A DNA stretch of 64,000 nucleotides, taken from assembly GCA_012932295.1 (NCBI GenBank), contig JAAONU010000013.1:40624627-40688626 (forward strand). Reading direction: 5' to 3'. This DNA is from Cyclina sinensis (Eukaryota; Mollusca; Bivalvia; Venerida; Veneridae). The notes beneath the pieces are model-generated. The model searched no databases. It saw nothing but the letters and a program-made list of their open reading frames with translations, and was not told the DNA's origin. Position numbers and translations under genes: made by a program. This document shows positions 21,896-33,690 of this stretch, in pieces. The first letter of the stretch is position 1, and each line of letters begins with the position of its first letter.

Positions 21896-23362
21896 CACAA
21901 AACTTTTACTATAGTCCATCTTGAAAAACAATCAGTAGAAATGTTCGTTTTTATATGGCGAGTAGTCTTTAATAAGGGTCCGTTTTTTTCTGTTGCAGTA
22001 TATTTTTACCATGAAATAACTGAGCCGGAAAAATACTGATCTATTGTGACAGATTAGGCCAAGGCTATACTTGTTTTTTGTCTTTAAAACAAACTGTTTG
22101 TTTTTGTTTGTTTCTCTGTTTTTTAAGATGAATTCAATTTTGTATTTAAATGATTGTTCCTATATCAGGTTTATCTCTCAAACTTAATCACCATTGAGAT
22201 GGATTGTTAATTAAGTAAAGAACTCTATTAACAGTTTTTTGTTTTTGTTTTTTTTTTTAAATTTTCGACTTTGATCAGTCAAAAAAAAAAAAAAGGTGCT
22301 TATTGACACGATTATTTTTGTTATTACATAATCCTGGTATTTTTGATTATGAATTAATCTAAACACGTATTTGCATGAAATAATGACACATTAAGTTTTT
22401 TTTTTTTTAAGAGAAAAAAAAACACGGCAAATGATTCGAGGATATTTTGTGTGTAGGGAATTATTATTTTGTTTACTTATTGAAAGGCGGTGGTTACTAA
22501 CCTTTTTATTCCCGACAGCGATATTGCTGCGACAATTATAATGATATTTGGTTGAAATGTGCCTGTTTATTATACATTTGTATGAATTCCTATTGATTCA
22601 TTTAAAATAACAAGGTTATCTCCCTTAAAGAAAAATATTGCTCTAACATTGTCATTTTTTTTAGAAATGGAAGATTGGATAAAAAACTTTAATGAAAATG
22701 GATGTTACTTCGTACTTACAACGGCGATAGTTACTTATGACCTTTTAATACAGAAACTATATGTATATACAGGAAATATTTAGAGTATTAATAAATGATC
22801 TACACCATCTTTGGAAAAAATATATTAAGCAATTTTCTATTCTGAATGATGCAAAAAAAGTAATGATTTAATAACTTTGAAATTTATTTTATGTAGAAGG
22901 GTTCTTCATTCTTCATCCAATATTTTATCCAAATATAAGACTTTCGTATAAAGAGAAAGAAAAAAAATGTTGCACGGGAATATATATAATTGTCAAGATT
23001 ATTAAGACCCCTTTTCTCTGTTACTTGATAGCACCATAATCATATAAATAATGTGACAAAGAAATATAGCGAATTATAGTATAGAAATCAAACTTTGAGT
23101 CGTCAATTAAACGACAATGACTTTGTTTTCTTGTTCCTTTATTTTCGTTTTTTGTTGTTTATTTTGTTTGTATTTTTGTAACCACCGTTTTTGATGTTTA
23201 TTTTTCTCCAGCTCTCCGAAAAATACTAATGTAATATGATCCAAAAAACAACCTTTATTAACTTCTCATTTTTATTTTTATTTCATCTTCTATTAACCTT
23301 TTGCTTCCCAAGATTGAATAATAGCTACTATAACAATTTTCTTTTCGTAAAAATGTGCATTT
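21896..23362 (+). other. AT-rich leader between ORF1-like fragment and ORF2
   Basis: No long ORF. Homopolymer T and A runs occur at about 22245, 22280 and 22395. A 38-codon reading near 22670 (MEDWIKNFNENGCYFVLTT) is not recognised. Confidence 0.5.
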
Positions 23363-26300
23363 ATGAGCCAGACCCTCTTACAATATATGAATTTAAATTT
23401 TAGTACTTTTAATGTAAAGGGACTAGCGTCAAAAGAGAAACGTTTAAAAATATTTAATTATTTAAAAGAAAAACAAAACACAATCTTTTTTCTACAGGAG
23501 CTTCATTGTGTTCCAGATGATCATGACTCTTGGAAGAAACAATGGGGTGGGGATATATATCTTAGCGGAAATAGCAGTAACAGTAAAGGACTTGGTATTT
23601 TTATTAGCCAAAATATTATTTACAATAAGCTAGAATATAAAGAAATAATAAGTGGTCGATTGCAACTACTTAAGTTAGAATTAGGTGAAAAAATACTTGT
23701 ATTGATAAATGTTTACGGGCCAAATAATGAAGATGTAACCTTTTTTAATATTCTTGAAGAAACAATTATTGCATATAATAGTGAAACGCTTCTCATTGGA
23801 GGGGATTTTAATACTATTCTTGACTACAAAACAGACAAATTAAATGGTAAAAATGATAAAATTTCAAAGCGCTCTGAGAAGCTTAACAAAATAATTGAAA
23901 ATAATGAATTATTTGACATTTGGCGTATACTTAATCCAAAAATAAAAGAATACACGTGGCATTCAAATCATAGACCCCCTATATTTTGCAGGTTAGACTT
24001 CTTTCTTATCTCTTCAGATTTGCTTAATTCCGTTTCGAAATGTAATATTACGACAGGTTACCGCTCGGACCATTCAATAGTTAGTGTTCATATTCAAGAA
24101 TCAAAAAAAGATAGGGGGCCGAGTTATTTTAAGATTAATAGTAGTCTTCTTCTTCATGAAGAATTTCAGAAAAATATTAGAAAAGCAATCGAAGAAATAG
24201 CTGAAATAAACAAAGAAGCGAACCCAAACACATTATGGGCAATAATCAAAGGAACAATAAGAGATATAGCAATCAAATATTCAGTAAAACATAAAAAGAA
24301 ACAAAACGAATTAACATCGCAATTAGAAAAGAAAATTAAAGAATTAGAAGAAGAAATATATAATGACCCAAATAATGAATTTTTAGCAAACAGGTTGACC
24401 CAAGAAAAAAATGAGCTAAATAAAATTATTGATGAAAAAATTAATGGAATACTACTTCGGGCAAAAGCCGAATGGGTTGAAGGAGCAGAAAAAAATACAA
24501 AATACTTCGCTAATCTAGAAAAGAAAAAAGCTGAAGGGAAAACTATTAAAAATCTTAGAATTAACGATAAAGAAATAACAAATCACGAAGATATTTTAAA
24601 ATATATAAAACAATTTTATGAACAACTATATAAGAAAGACAATAATTTAAATGACAACGATGAATTCTTTCCAGCGGACCATCAGAACAAATTAGATGAA
24701 CGAGGTAAAGATATATGTGAAGGTCTGTTGAATGAAGATGAAATCGGTATTGCACTGAAAGAAATGAAAAACATGAAAAGCCCAGGCTCAGACGGAATTA
24801 CAGTAGAATTTTATAAACTATTTTGGAGAGACATTAAAACATTTTTGATACAATCTCTAAACTACTCTTTTCAAATTGGTAAACTATCTGAGCTTCAAAC
24901 ACAAGGAATAATTTCACTACTTCCAAAAAAGGATAAAAATCTGAATGATATAAATAACTGGAGACCTATATCCCTTTTAAACGTAGACTACAAAATAGCG
25001 TCAAAAGCAATTGCCAATAGAATTAAAAAAGTCATAGTCCAAATTATTAATAAAGACCAGACAGGTTTCATTAAAGGCCGATATATTGGTGAAAATGTAA
25101 GAATTATATATGACGTCATAGAAAAACTGAATGGAAATGATGAAAAAGGTCTTATCTTCTTTTCAGATTTTCATAAAGCCTTTGATAGCCTTGATCATCC
25201 ATTTATTTTTAAATGTCTTAAATACTTTAATTTTGGCGATTCTCTAGTAAATTGGGTAAGGTTATTTTATTCAGATGCTAAAAGTTGTATCTCTAATAAC
25301 GGATATTTTTCTGAATTCTTTGATATCCAAAAGGGGGTAAGACAAGGCTGTCCTCTTTCACCTTACATTTTCATAATTTGTATTGAAGTTCTTTCAATGG
25401 CTATAGAAAACAACCAAAATATTAAAGGGATATATTTGTCAAATGTTGAGGTCAAACAAACTCTCTTTGCAGATGACGCTAGTTTCTTTTTAGATGGATC
25501 CAAACGATCTTTTGAAACGTTAATAAGTACGTTAGATAAATTTAGTGATATTTCCGGTTTACGGTTAAATCAGACAAAATGTAATGTAATGAGGGTCGGC
25601 TCTCTTAAGAATTCTACTATCAAATTTTGCCATGAAAAACCTTTTAATTGGTCAAATCAAACAGCAACTTTAGGTATCACTTTTACGAATAACAAAACAA
25701 GTATTCACAATTTGAATCTCGAACCAAAAATAGCGCAGTTTAAACACACATTGCTAACATGGAAAAGATGGAAACTATCACTCATTGGCAAAATAACGGT
25801 TCTTAAAACGTTTGCATTCCCAAAACTAATATATCCACTAACAGTCTTAACGAATCCTCCCATTGCACTAGTACAGGAAATAAACAGATCAATGTTTGAC
25901 TTTTTGTGGGACTCGAAACCTGATAAAATAGCAAGAGATATTATAATACAAGACTATGAAAATTGTGGTCTATCTATGATAGACTTAAATTCGATGTTAA
26001 TATCATTAAAAGCCAGTTGGGTGAAAAGAATCATATTTGAAAACCATTCTACGCTTAAAACTATATACATAAATGAGTTACAAAAGAGAGGAGGTTTATT
26101 ATTTTTTAAAAGTAATTGTAACAGTGAGCATGCAAAACGATTAAATATTAGTTATATTTTTCTGAAAGAAATTCTGTCTGCATGGTGTAGCTTAAATTTT
26201 TGTTCCGAGATTACTAATTACATGAAACAAATAATTTGGAATAATTCCTATATTGTAAATACACATGATACACCTTTTTTCTATAAACAATGGTATGAGT

Positions 26301-27127
26301 TAGGGATTATATACATTGACCAGATATTTGACTTCAAAAATTATCGGTATTATACTTTTTCTCAATTGCAGAGACTGTATAATGTGCCAGTGACAGATTT
26401 TCTCAAATATCACACATTACTCTCATGTATAAAAAAATCGTGGAAGGAAAAAATAATTAACAATGATAGAAATAGAAGGCCTGAACCAGAATACCTAGTA
26501 TTAAGGATAAAACCAAATACAAAAATAAATAAGATGCTTTATAACATCGAAGTAAAGAAAAAAATAAATAAACGAAACATCAAAGTTTTAGAGAAATGGA
26601 TGCAAACTGATATAGACTGGAAAGAAATATTCATAACACCCATAACTTGTACGATAGACACAAAACTAAGAGAATTTCAGTATAAATATATAATGAGGAT
26701 TGTTCCAAATAATGTCTTTCTATTTAAATGTAAACTTGTTCCAAGTAACCTCTGTGACTTTTGTAATATGGCCACAGAAACAGTTAAACATATGTTTTGG
26801 GAATGCTACATAATTCAAAAGTTCTGGGTTGAATTGCATAGATACCTTAATATAAAGGGAATACAAGCTAGGTCTTTGACTTTCCAGATGATTTCTTTCG
26901 GTACTTTTGAAATAGAACCAGAACCATGGAAAAGAAATATTATTAATTATTTAATGATTTTGGCTAAATACTATATTTTTAAAAGTAAGTGTAATAAAAT
27001 TTTGCCATCCTTTGTCAATTTTGTACCTTTCTTACATCAAAAGATCCATGTAGAAAAAATAATCGCAACTCAGAAAAATAAGTTAGGTATATTTTATAAT
27101 AAATGGAGTGAATTTCTGTCTAAATAA
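23363..27127 (+). CDS. LINE ORF2: AP endonuclease, reverse transcriptase, zinc knuckle
   Basis: The 1,254-residue protein nicks target DNA and copies the element's RNA at the nick. The endonuclease has N17, E46 (QELHC), GGDFN (146-150), RLDFFLIS (210-217) and SDH (235-237), the AP-endonuclease catalytic set. A lysine-rich helical linker spans about 300-420. The RT has SPGSDGI (473-479), NNWRPISLLN (531-540), the first catalytic aspartate D602 in SDFHKAFD, GVRQGCPLSPYIF (658-670) and FADD (702-705). A C-terminal CX2C...H...C block (about 1122-1147, LCDFC...HMFWEC) matches the L1/Tx1 type. The length is normal for the clade and no stop or frameshift is present, so this copy could be recently active. 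The ATG at 23363 is taken because an in-frame stop precedes it. Confidence 0.93.
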   Translation: MSQTLLQYMNLNFSTFNVKGLASKEKRLKIFNYLKEKQNTIFFLQELHCVPDDHDSWKKQWGGDIYLSGNSSNSKGLGIFISQNIIYNKLEYKEIISGRLQLLKLELGEKILVLINVYGPNNEDVTFFNILEETIIAYNSETLLIGGDFNTILDYKTDKLNGKNDKISKRSEKLNKIIENNELFDIWRILNPKIKEYTWHSNHRPPIFCRLDFFLISSDLLNSVSKCNITTGYRSDHSIVSVHIQESKKDRGPSYFKINSSLLLHEEFQKNIRKAIEEIAEINKEANPNTLWAIIKGTIRDIAIKYSVKHKKKQNELTSQLEKKIKELEEEIYNDPNNEFLANRLTQEKNELNKIIDEKINGILLRAKAEWVEGAEKNTKYFANLEKKKAEGKTIKNLRINDKEITNHEDILKYIKQFYEQLYKKDNNLNDNDEFFPADHQNKLDERGKDICEGLLNEDEIGIALKEMKNMKSPGSDGITVEFYKLFWRDIKTFLIQSLNYSFQIGKLSELQTQGIISLLPKKDKNLNDINNWRPISLLNVDYKIASKAIANRIKKVIVQIINKDQTGFIKGRYIGENVRIIYDVIEKLNGNDEKGLIFFSDFHKAFDSLDHPFIFKCLKYFNFGDSLVNWVRLFYSDAKSCISNNGYFSEFFDIQKGVRQGCPLSPYIFIICIEVLSMAIENNQNIKGIYLSNVEVKQTLFADDASFFLDGSKRSFETLISTLDKFSDISGLRLNQTKCNVMRVGSLKNSTIKFCHEKPFNWSNQTATLGITFTNNKTSIHNLNLEPKIAQFKHTLLTWKRWKLSLIGKITVLKTFAFPKLIYPLTVLTNPPIALVQEINRSMFDFLWDSKPDKIARDIIIQDYENCGLSMIDLNSMLISLKASWVKRIIFENHSTLKTIYINELQKRGGLLFFKSNCNSEHAKRLNISYIFLKEILSAWCSLNFCSEITNYMKQIIWNNSYIVNTHDTPFFYKQWYELGIIYIDQIFDFKNYRYYTFSQLQRLYNVPVTDFLKYHTLLSCIKKSWKEKIINNDRNRRPEPEYLVLRIKPNTKINKMLYNIEVKKKINKRNIKVLEKWMQTDIDWKEIFITPITCTIDTKLREFQYKYIMRIVPNNVFLFKCKLVPSNLCDFCNMATETVKHMFWECYIIQKFWVELHRYLNIKGIQARSLTFQMISFGTFEIEPEPWKRNIINYLMILAKYYIFKSKCNKILPSFVNFVPFLHQKIHVEKIIATQKNKLGIFYNKWSEFLSK

Positions 27128-27424
27128 ATTACTAATAGTTATGATAATTACGAAAAGGTTAAGCTAAATGATTATATGAAATTGGAAAGCAAAGAGAAGA
27201 TATCTCTCTCTCCCTCTCTCTTTCTCTCATGTTTTTTTTTAATAGAAACAAATCCTATCAGCACTGAGTATAATTCCATGTGTGTATTTGCTACATTTTT
27301 TAGTGTTTTGAATGCTATTAAATATATTATGTAAAATGTATTGTGTGTGTCAAACACTCTCAAAACATGTGTTTTCTTTTTTGTATTTGTGTTGAAAGGA
27401 AATAAAAATGGTAAAAAAAAAAAA
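27128..27424 (+). terminator. LINE 3' UTR, CT-rich microsatellite and poly(A) tail
   Basis: A CT-rich run (27202-27228) lies 75 bp after the stop. AATAAA at 27401-27406 is followed by poly(A) from 27413, marking the RNA 3' end. Confidence 0.75.
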
Positions 27425-27774
27425 GAAAATTGTTTCTAATTTACATATAATATTGCATAGTTTTTAATGACAGTAATAAAATTGAAATTCATTTTCTGCA
27501 CATAAAAAAAGACTTACAATTCAGACGTAAGCGTTTTTGCAACTGTTTTGCCCTAGAAACATGTGTTCACACTTCTAAAAGCACTTGATAAAACATTTTA
27601 TTTGATTTTGATTTTTTAAAATGAAGCCTCATTTACATAAATGTTAAGAACATCAACAATTTGAACAATTCCCCAGAATTCCTAAAAAAATATAATGCTA
27701 GCAGGCGATATGAGCGTTGCTAAATTAACTGTGTATTGCTCTTTTTATCTCAGTTTATTTATCGTCGGTACCTG

Positions 27775-28022
27775 TTGACCGTTTAACCGACGCCCTCATG
27801 GAGAGGTTAGTTATTTTAGGTTGTTTGGGATACAAGACAAGAAAGCATCCCATCTTAATGACGTTCTGGTTCTTTTCCATGCTCAATTTATAGCCCTGAT
27901 AGATAGGACCTCAGTTTAACGTCTGATCTAAAGGGAATAAGTAATGTTAGTGGAGGAGCGGGGAGCAAAACTGCGACCCTTGGATAACCAGTTCAGCGCG
28001 TTACCACTGGATAACTGCTCCT
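27775..28022 (-). mobile_element. tRNA-derived SINE
   Basis: Minus strand, head first: a tRNA-like part at about 28022-27952 (A-box-like CCAGTGGTAACGC, B-box-like GGGTCGCAGTTTTGC), then a core with AGACGTTAAACTGAGGTCC (about 27909-27926) and a tail reaching about 27775. The GACGTTAAA core is a motif I associate with widespread metazoan SINEs. The B box is degenerate, so Pol III activity is doubtful. Confidence 0.7.
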
Positions 28023-30568
28023 GCAGGATACCAACATCATGTTAAAATGTGACAACAAAAATGCAAAACACAGTGGTTTCATTCCAAATGTGTAAGTGAC
28101 AATAATAAATACTGGAAATGTTAGTATTTTAAAATATATATTAATTGTTGTGTTTTTCTTATTTTAATATTTTCCCTTTTTAGCTCTGTTTACGATACTT
28201 TGATTAATTCTAAAACAGTCGATCGTTAAGGAGTTCTAAAAGATTATATTTTACAGTATATTCATAATATCCTGTGTTTGTAAAGTCTTATAATGCATAT
28301 ATTGTAATAAAAATACTTGCTTTGTCAACTTAGCTTAAAATACATTAGTAGTTCCCTTACATTGTTATTCTGTCGCATTGCAGTATTATAAAATTTGTTG
28401 CAGTTTATATAGGTAGTTAGCTTTCGACTACGGCTGATATTGTCGATCGTTTTTTGTTACTAGACACAATATAATCAAGCACTAAGCCGGTAAGTGTAAA
28501 TTTTATGCATTAATAGCTTCATCAAACCGTACTTTTAAACACTAACCTATACTTACACGTCATTTAAATAAACTTATATCTTAAATAACTATCGTTTCGT
28601 AAACTAAATTTATAAGTTCTCATTTTGAAAAAGGACACGATGAGTTCAAATACTGATTCTTCATTTTTAAAAAGGGGCGCATATATTAATACTAGGAACA
28701 GACGTTATCTGTTATCAACAGTTGTCATTGAATCATATAGTATATTATATTATTTCTTATGATATAGACTTAGATGAAATTAATTAAATAATGCAGCAAC
28801 CTTTGCCCGGGTAACCTGAATCAAATATCTACATCTAAACTGATATTTTTGTCCTGCAAACTGACATTTTGTCTTTAACTGATATGATGAATGTTGCAAA
28901 TGTGTCTCATATCACGACATACACTTTTTTTACATAAACGTACAAGGTAAGCAGCTATATTTTATCCTACGATAAAATATACTTGGCTCTTTTATTACGT
29001 GTCAGAAGATCTTATAAAAATTCAAATACTTGAACATTTCATAATCATATTTCTAGTTTTGCATCTTAAAGCCGATTTTTACTTTCCAAAGAACGCCAAA
29101 CAATGACATAATCAGAGTTATTTTAGTTATGAGACGTTAATGACGTCAAAGTGTCCTCGCATCACGTTTTCATTCTATTATGTGATGTTAAATAGCGTCT
29201 TATTAACTACATACAGTAATCACAATGATGTGTAGGTGTAAGTTTTCACAGTTTTCACTTATATTTTAATATTTTTTATAGCAGTACGGCTATAAGGTGT
29301 GTTTTAAGGGTGAATTGCAAAATTTATATTGTAAAGTCAAGAAATTCTTATTTTCGAACAACTTTATGCTGAGTGTTTTGGATTGAAATGAAAAAAACGT
29401 ATTCATTTTACATTTAAACTACAGTTTATGTTACTTGGACACTTATCTACCAAAGAATGCTTACTTTAAAAGCGGTATCAAGTGTACAAATATAATTTAA
29501 AAAATCAAAACATATTGTGAAAGCCATCTCAAAATCCTTTATAATATCCGGTATCCCTTTGCTTTGGTGTGTCAAAAAAATACATGTAGTTGTATCTTCT
29601 CTTGCATTGAGGATTTAAGATATCGTTTATGCAATATTAAAAGCCATATTAAAAACATTAATGTATTAATGACTTTTTATTTACAGAGGAAGATGCTTTT
29701 TATACGCCACTGGTTGACAAAAAACAGTACCTGTGCAGTTTATGTAAGATTGTATCTCCCAAGCCATCTTCTCCGCGAGATTCCATTTGGATTTTATAAG
29801 AAGTTAAATGTTTATGTTTTAACACAAAATACTTATTTTACATGGATTAGTTTGATTGGATGTCTTTAACTTTTTGAACTGATGACCGACGGCTATGTCG
29901 ACGTAGCCCAGTTTCAGTGTTAAGCGCAACTGTTTATAGAGGGGTTAATGCACATAGTGTCGATATAGTAATATATAAATTTGAGTCCAAACGCTGTCAC
30001 AGCTTACAACTTCTAAAGATATTGGAAATGCAAGAATAGTTTCTGTTGGAAAAAATACTTGGAACATAAAACTAGCACATAAACTTTGCTTTTGAACTGT
30101 GTGCAGTTGAGGAAAACATTGACACCGCCATAGTCACTAGGACATAAGAATCGTCGTAAAATAATTAAAAAGTAAATTTATCAAGAATTCTAATTTCTAA
30201 GTTCATATCACTGTCTAAGATTTTAGTCGAGCTTCTCTCATATTGTCTCATCTGCGAATGTCCCTGTCGTACAAAGGAAATTTCAAATGACAAACGAGAA
30301 TCTTTATTTGTTGCTGGTTTAATTTGTCTGTTCTGTGTATAATCAAAGCCGCGTCTAGGCTTTTTATTTAAACACATCGTTTTCAAAATAAACAAAAAAA
30401 CTATCATATTAATGTGTATAAGACAGATTGAAGACAAATGATATTTAAAGTATTCAGCATTGTAATTTTTATTTCACAAATTTGCTTTTTATCAGGACAT
30501 ATTAGTACACCGGCAAAGTAAAAAGCTTAAGCATATACAGATAAGCAAGAAGAAAAGAAATTAATGAT
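28023..30568. other. No supported gene
   Basis: AT-rich sequence with short ORFs only. A 90-codon minus-strand reading at 30165-30437 shares a weak protein-level resemblance (RSSTKILDSD versus KSSIEIIDSN) with 15755-15830; both may be remnants of one old exon or repeat. Confidence 0.5.
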
Positions 30569-31915
30569 CACATAATCAACTTTAATTACACCAGCAGTCA
30601 AGTTCGAGAAATCAAATTACAGCCTTTTTTATACACTCTTTTATGTTGATTTTCATGGTGTCTCTCTTACTTATATTATAGCTACTAGTTCTAATGCTCG
30701 ATTCACTCTATCTGTACCGGTGTCTTTTAGTCCGTCTTCCTGTTAGTCTGGAGGATTTTTCAGAGACTGTTACTGACAGTTCAACCAGACCGTATATAAT
30801 ATTTTTTTTTAAAACAGAGAGCCTGGTACAAAAAAAAAATCATCACGCATGATTGCCTCGTTTTCGAATGATCTCCCCTTGTTTTGGGTTATCAACTATT
30901 ATACTGTCTGAAAATGACTTATTCTCATATACTCACAGAAAGCCAAAGAGGCTTATGAAAAAGTCAATGTTCATACCATATCGTGACAGAAGACACTGAG
31001 ATGGAGTTTAGAGTCAGGAACAACGACTCTATCCTGTCCTTTTCCCAAGTTACTTACATGTAACATTTTTTCTTTATATAGCCGAATTTACATTCTTTAT
31101 TTTGGATGAATATCTGTAAATTATTCTTAAAATTTGGATCAGTGAAATTGTTCTCAATGTGTAATGAAACAATATGAATATTATTGTATCATATTAATTC
31201 AATAGTACAGAGCATAACATGAACAGACATCTGTAGGAAACGTCTTTGTTTCGTATTAATGAAACATCGTGCATAATTGTAAGGACTTGCTAGAAATGAT
31301 TGTTTGCTTCATCTCATATGAATATTAAATCCATTTGTGCGTTCATACTCTTACTACAGATCTACTTTAATAACCTTCCATTAATGTTACTCCTGCACTG
31401 ACACCACAGCTCCTTCACACACGGTTGGAAGTAATGTGTTTTCGTTACTTAAGACCATTTCCCCTTATTTCACTTCTACACTGATAAGTGAGAAAGTAAT
31501 TAGTATTTCCGATGGGAATCTAAGAAAAAATACAAGATTTTAATATACAAAGGCAGCTGTCTAAAGTTTTTCTCGTCTGGATCTGATACGTGTTATCTGA
31601 TTTCATTAGCACATGTAAGACCGGATATTAACAAGCTTTAGAAGAAGATTTACCACATTTATTACAAGAGTAGCTGAGATATGTAAGACAAGTCGAACTT
31701 CGAATTTCGAACTTCTTTTAAAGTCTGTGAAATCTTTAAATAAAATTTTAATATCTGAACAACTAATTGCATCATAAATGAATAAACTCCATACAGGCTA
31801 ATTTAATTTTGAAAATACGTACACAACGCATAATTATTACAAGCTTTACAAGGTTAATTCATTTTTGTCGTTATTCGCCATGCGCGTTGTTCAAGAATAT
31901 CATAAGATACAATCT
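30569..31915. repeat. Dispersed segmental duplication, copy 2
   Basis: It is colinear with 1-1390 in the same orientation, with small indels. Its right end (about 31915) corresponds to 1390. Since the window starts within copy 1, the repeat probably extends leftward here too, which cannot be tested. Confidence 0.8.
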
Positions 31916-32399
31916 TTGTTTTGATGGTTTTCTTTTATCATATACTTATGCAAAAAGTACTCAGGCACGAAGCTTCAGTTTGTATTTATTACTTAAAGGG
32001 ATATCTTTAGTGTTAATTTCTTTTCGTTACAAAACTAAATTTCAAAAGGTGTCTCTCTAAAAACGTTTCATGGTGTAACTTGATATGAATGCCACGATTT
32101 CAAAATAATTTTCAGTTTGTGACATAAATGTAGTTTTCTACAGTCTCCTAACTATCAAAATAGATTGCAATGAGACCGGGCAAAGGAGATGAAATAAATC
32201 TGGTCCGGAATGGCATTATCTGTCGTCGGATACCTACGTCTGATCCATTACTTTACTCTCTAGCGGAATAAGGTACCGTATGTCTCCAACGATGTACATT
32301 ATATAGACTACTGCAATAGCTTAATGCAGCTAGCTTTGTGAGTGTACACAAGGACAATTTTGACACGAAATTCTGTTTATTTTGTCTGTAATGGCAACG

Positions 32400-33690
32400 G
32401 AAGTTGTCAAATGTTTCGGATTTCAATGTACACTGTGATAGTCATACAATCAAATCACAAAACTCTGTAAAATGTCTTGGTAGTGTATTAGAAGATGACT
32501 TTGTCTTCGTCTATTATTGTTAATGGCATTGTAAGTAAAGTGAATAACAAGGTTAAATTTTTGTATATACATAAAAGTTGTTTGAATTTTAACTTGAGAA
32601 AAATGCTGTGTAATGCACTTATTCAGTGTCACTTCGTGTATGCTAGTTCTTCGTGGTATTGTGGACTTACAAAGCAACTGAATAACAGGTTAAAGGATGC
32701 ACAGAATAAGATTATTAGATACATACATGGGTATTCTTTCAAAATATCTCTTAACGTTCAAGATTATTAAAAGATAGGGTGGTTAAATGTTGAAAACAGG
32801 GTAAAACAATTACGCCTCAATCATGTACACAAAATGTTAAATGACAGGTGTCCATCTTATATGAAAGACAATTTTCCTCTTGTTTCTCAAACTCATTCTT
32901 ATAGTAGTAGGAATAGTTCTCATGATTTTTATGTTCCACAGGTTGACAGTTTTACATCAGCAACATTCTATTATAATGCCGTTAAAGACTGGAATAGCCT
33001 TCCATCTTGTATTAAGAGTGTTAAATCTAAACAATCATTTAAGAAGTTATTGAACTTATATACTCAATGGAACAGAAGGAAAAGTCTGATTTTATAAGCT
33101 TTTAGTTGGTTTTTTATTCTGCTTAGGATTTCTTATCTAAATGCTGTTTATAATTAGCATTTTGTGAGATAAATGCCTTTTAGGTGTTTTATCATTAAAC
33201 GTTCAGTTTTTTATACAAGTTTTGACATAAAATATATCAGCAGTATCTAGTACTATCTCAAATCTTATAGCTTTTTGAATTAGTAAGTTACTATTTAGTA
33301 ATATTTGAATCTATTCATGGAATATAGTAACCTATTTTTTTCTATTACATATTCTGAATACAATTACAATTGTCATGTAATTAGGACCCCATTAGAAATA
33401 TGTCGATTATTTATGGATTTTCGACTTTATGGGTTATCCTGTGATTATATGTCAACTTGTTATATGTTATATTTTATATGAAAATATGATTATATTTTAA
33501 TGAAAAATCAGATATAATGTGATGATGAAAATAAGAGATAATAATTTTGTGATATAAGATTCTGTGATAATAAAAGAAGATGTTATTATATAATATGATA
33601 TTTTATATTGATACTTGTGTATTTTTATGTTTGTATATATATTTATATGACATATATTCACGAATAAATAAATCAATCAGTCAATCAAAA
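32400..33690 (+). mobile_element. 5'-truncated LINE with (AATC)n-type tail
   Basis: The 3' end of an RT ORF, a 0.6-kb 3' UTR and an AAATAAATCAATCAGTCAATC tail. The last 300 bp reappear at 54703-54933 as a clean insertion, showing the family has inserted locally. The tail style suggests a CR1- or RTE-like lineage rather than the poly(A) type of the 23-27 kb LINE. Confidence 0.8.
32425..33097 (+). pseudogene. C-terminal end of a non-LTR reverse transcriptase
   Basis: The reading starts as SVKCLGSVLEDD near 32462, shifts frame near 32490, then runs 32495-32767 (ALIQCHFVYASSSWYCG, LKDAQNKIIRYIHG) to a stop at 32768. It resumes with NVENRVKQLRLNHVHKML and 32834-33097 (FYYNAVKDWNSLPSCIK, SFKKLLNLY). 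These are the post-catalytic blocks typical of CR1/jockey-type LINE proteins. No catalytic residues remain. Confidence 0.85.

Larger units (their letters stand above)
21683..27423 (+). mobile_element. L1/Tx1-like LINE, possibly 5'-truncated in ORF1
   Basis: An intact endonuclease-RT ORF is followed by a short 3' UTR, AATAAA at 27401 and a poly(A) run to 27424. The 15-mer AGAAAATTGTTTCTA directly after the poly(A) (27424-27438) recurs at 21668-21682 and is a candidate target-site duplication that would place the 5' end at 21683. ORF1-like coding then starts immediately. The 1.47 kb between the ORF1-like end and ORF2 is AT-rich and non-coding, which is unusual. Confidence 0.75.

Noticed and set aside
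27952..28022. tRNA gene on the minus strand
   Set aside because: Cloverleaf arms are poor, and a SINE core follows directly.
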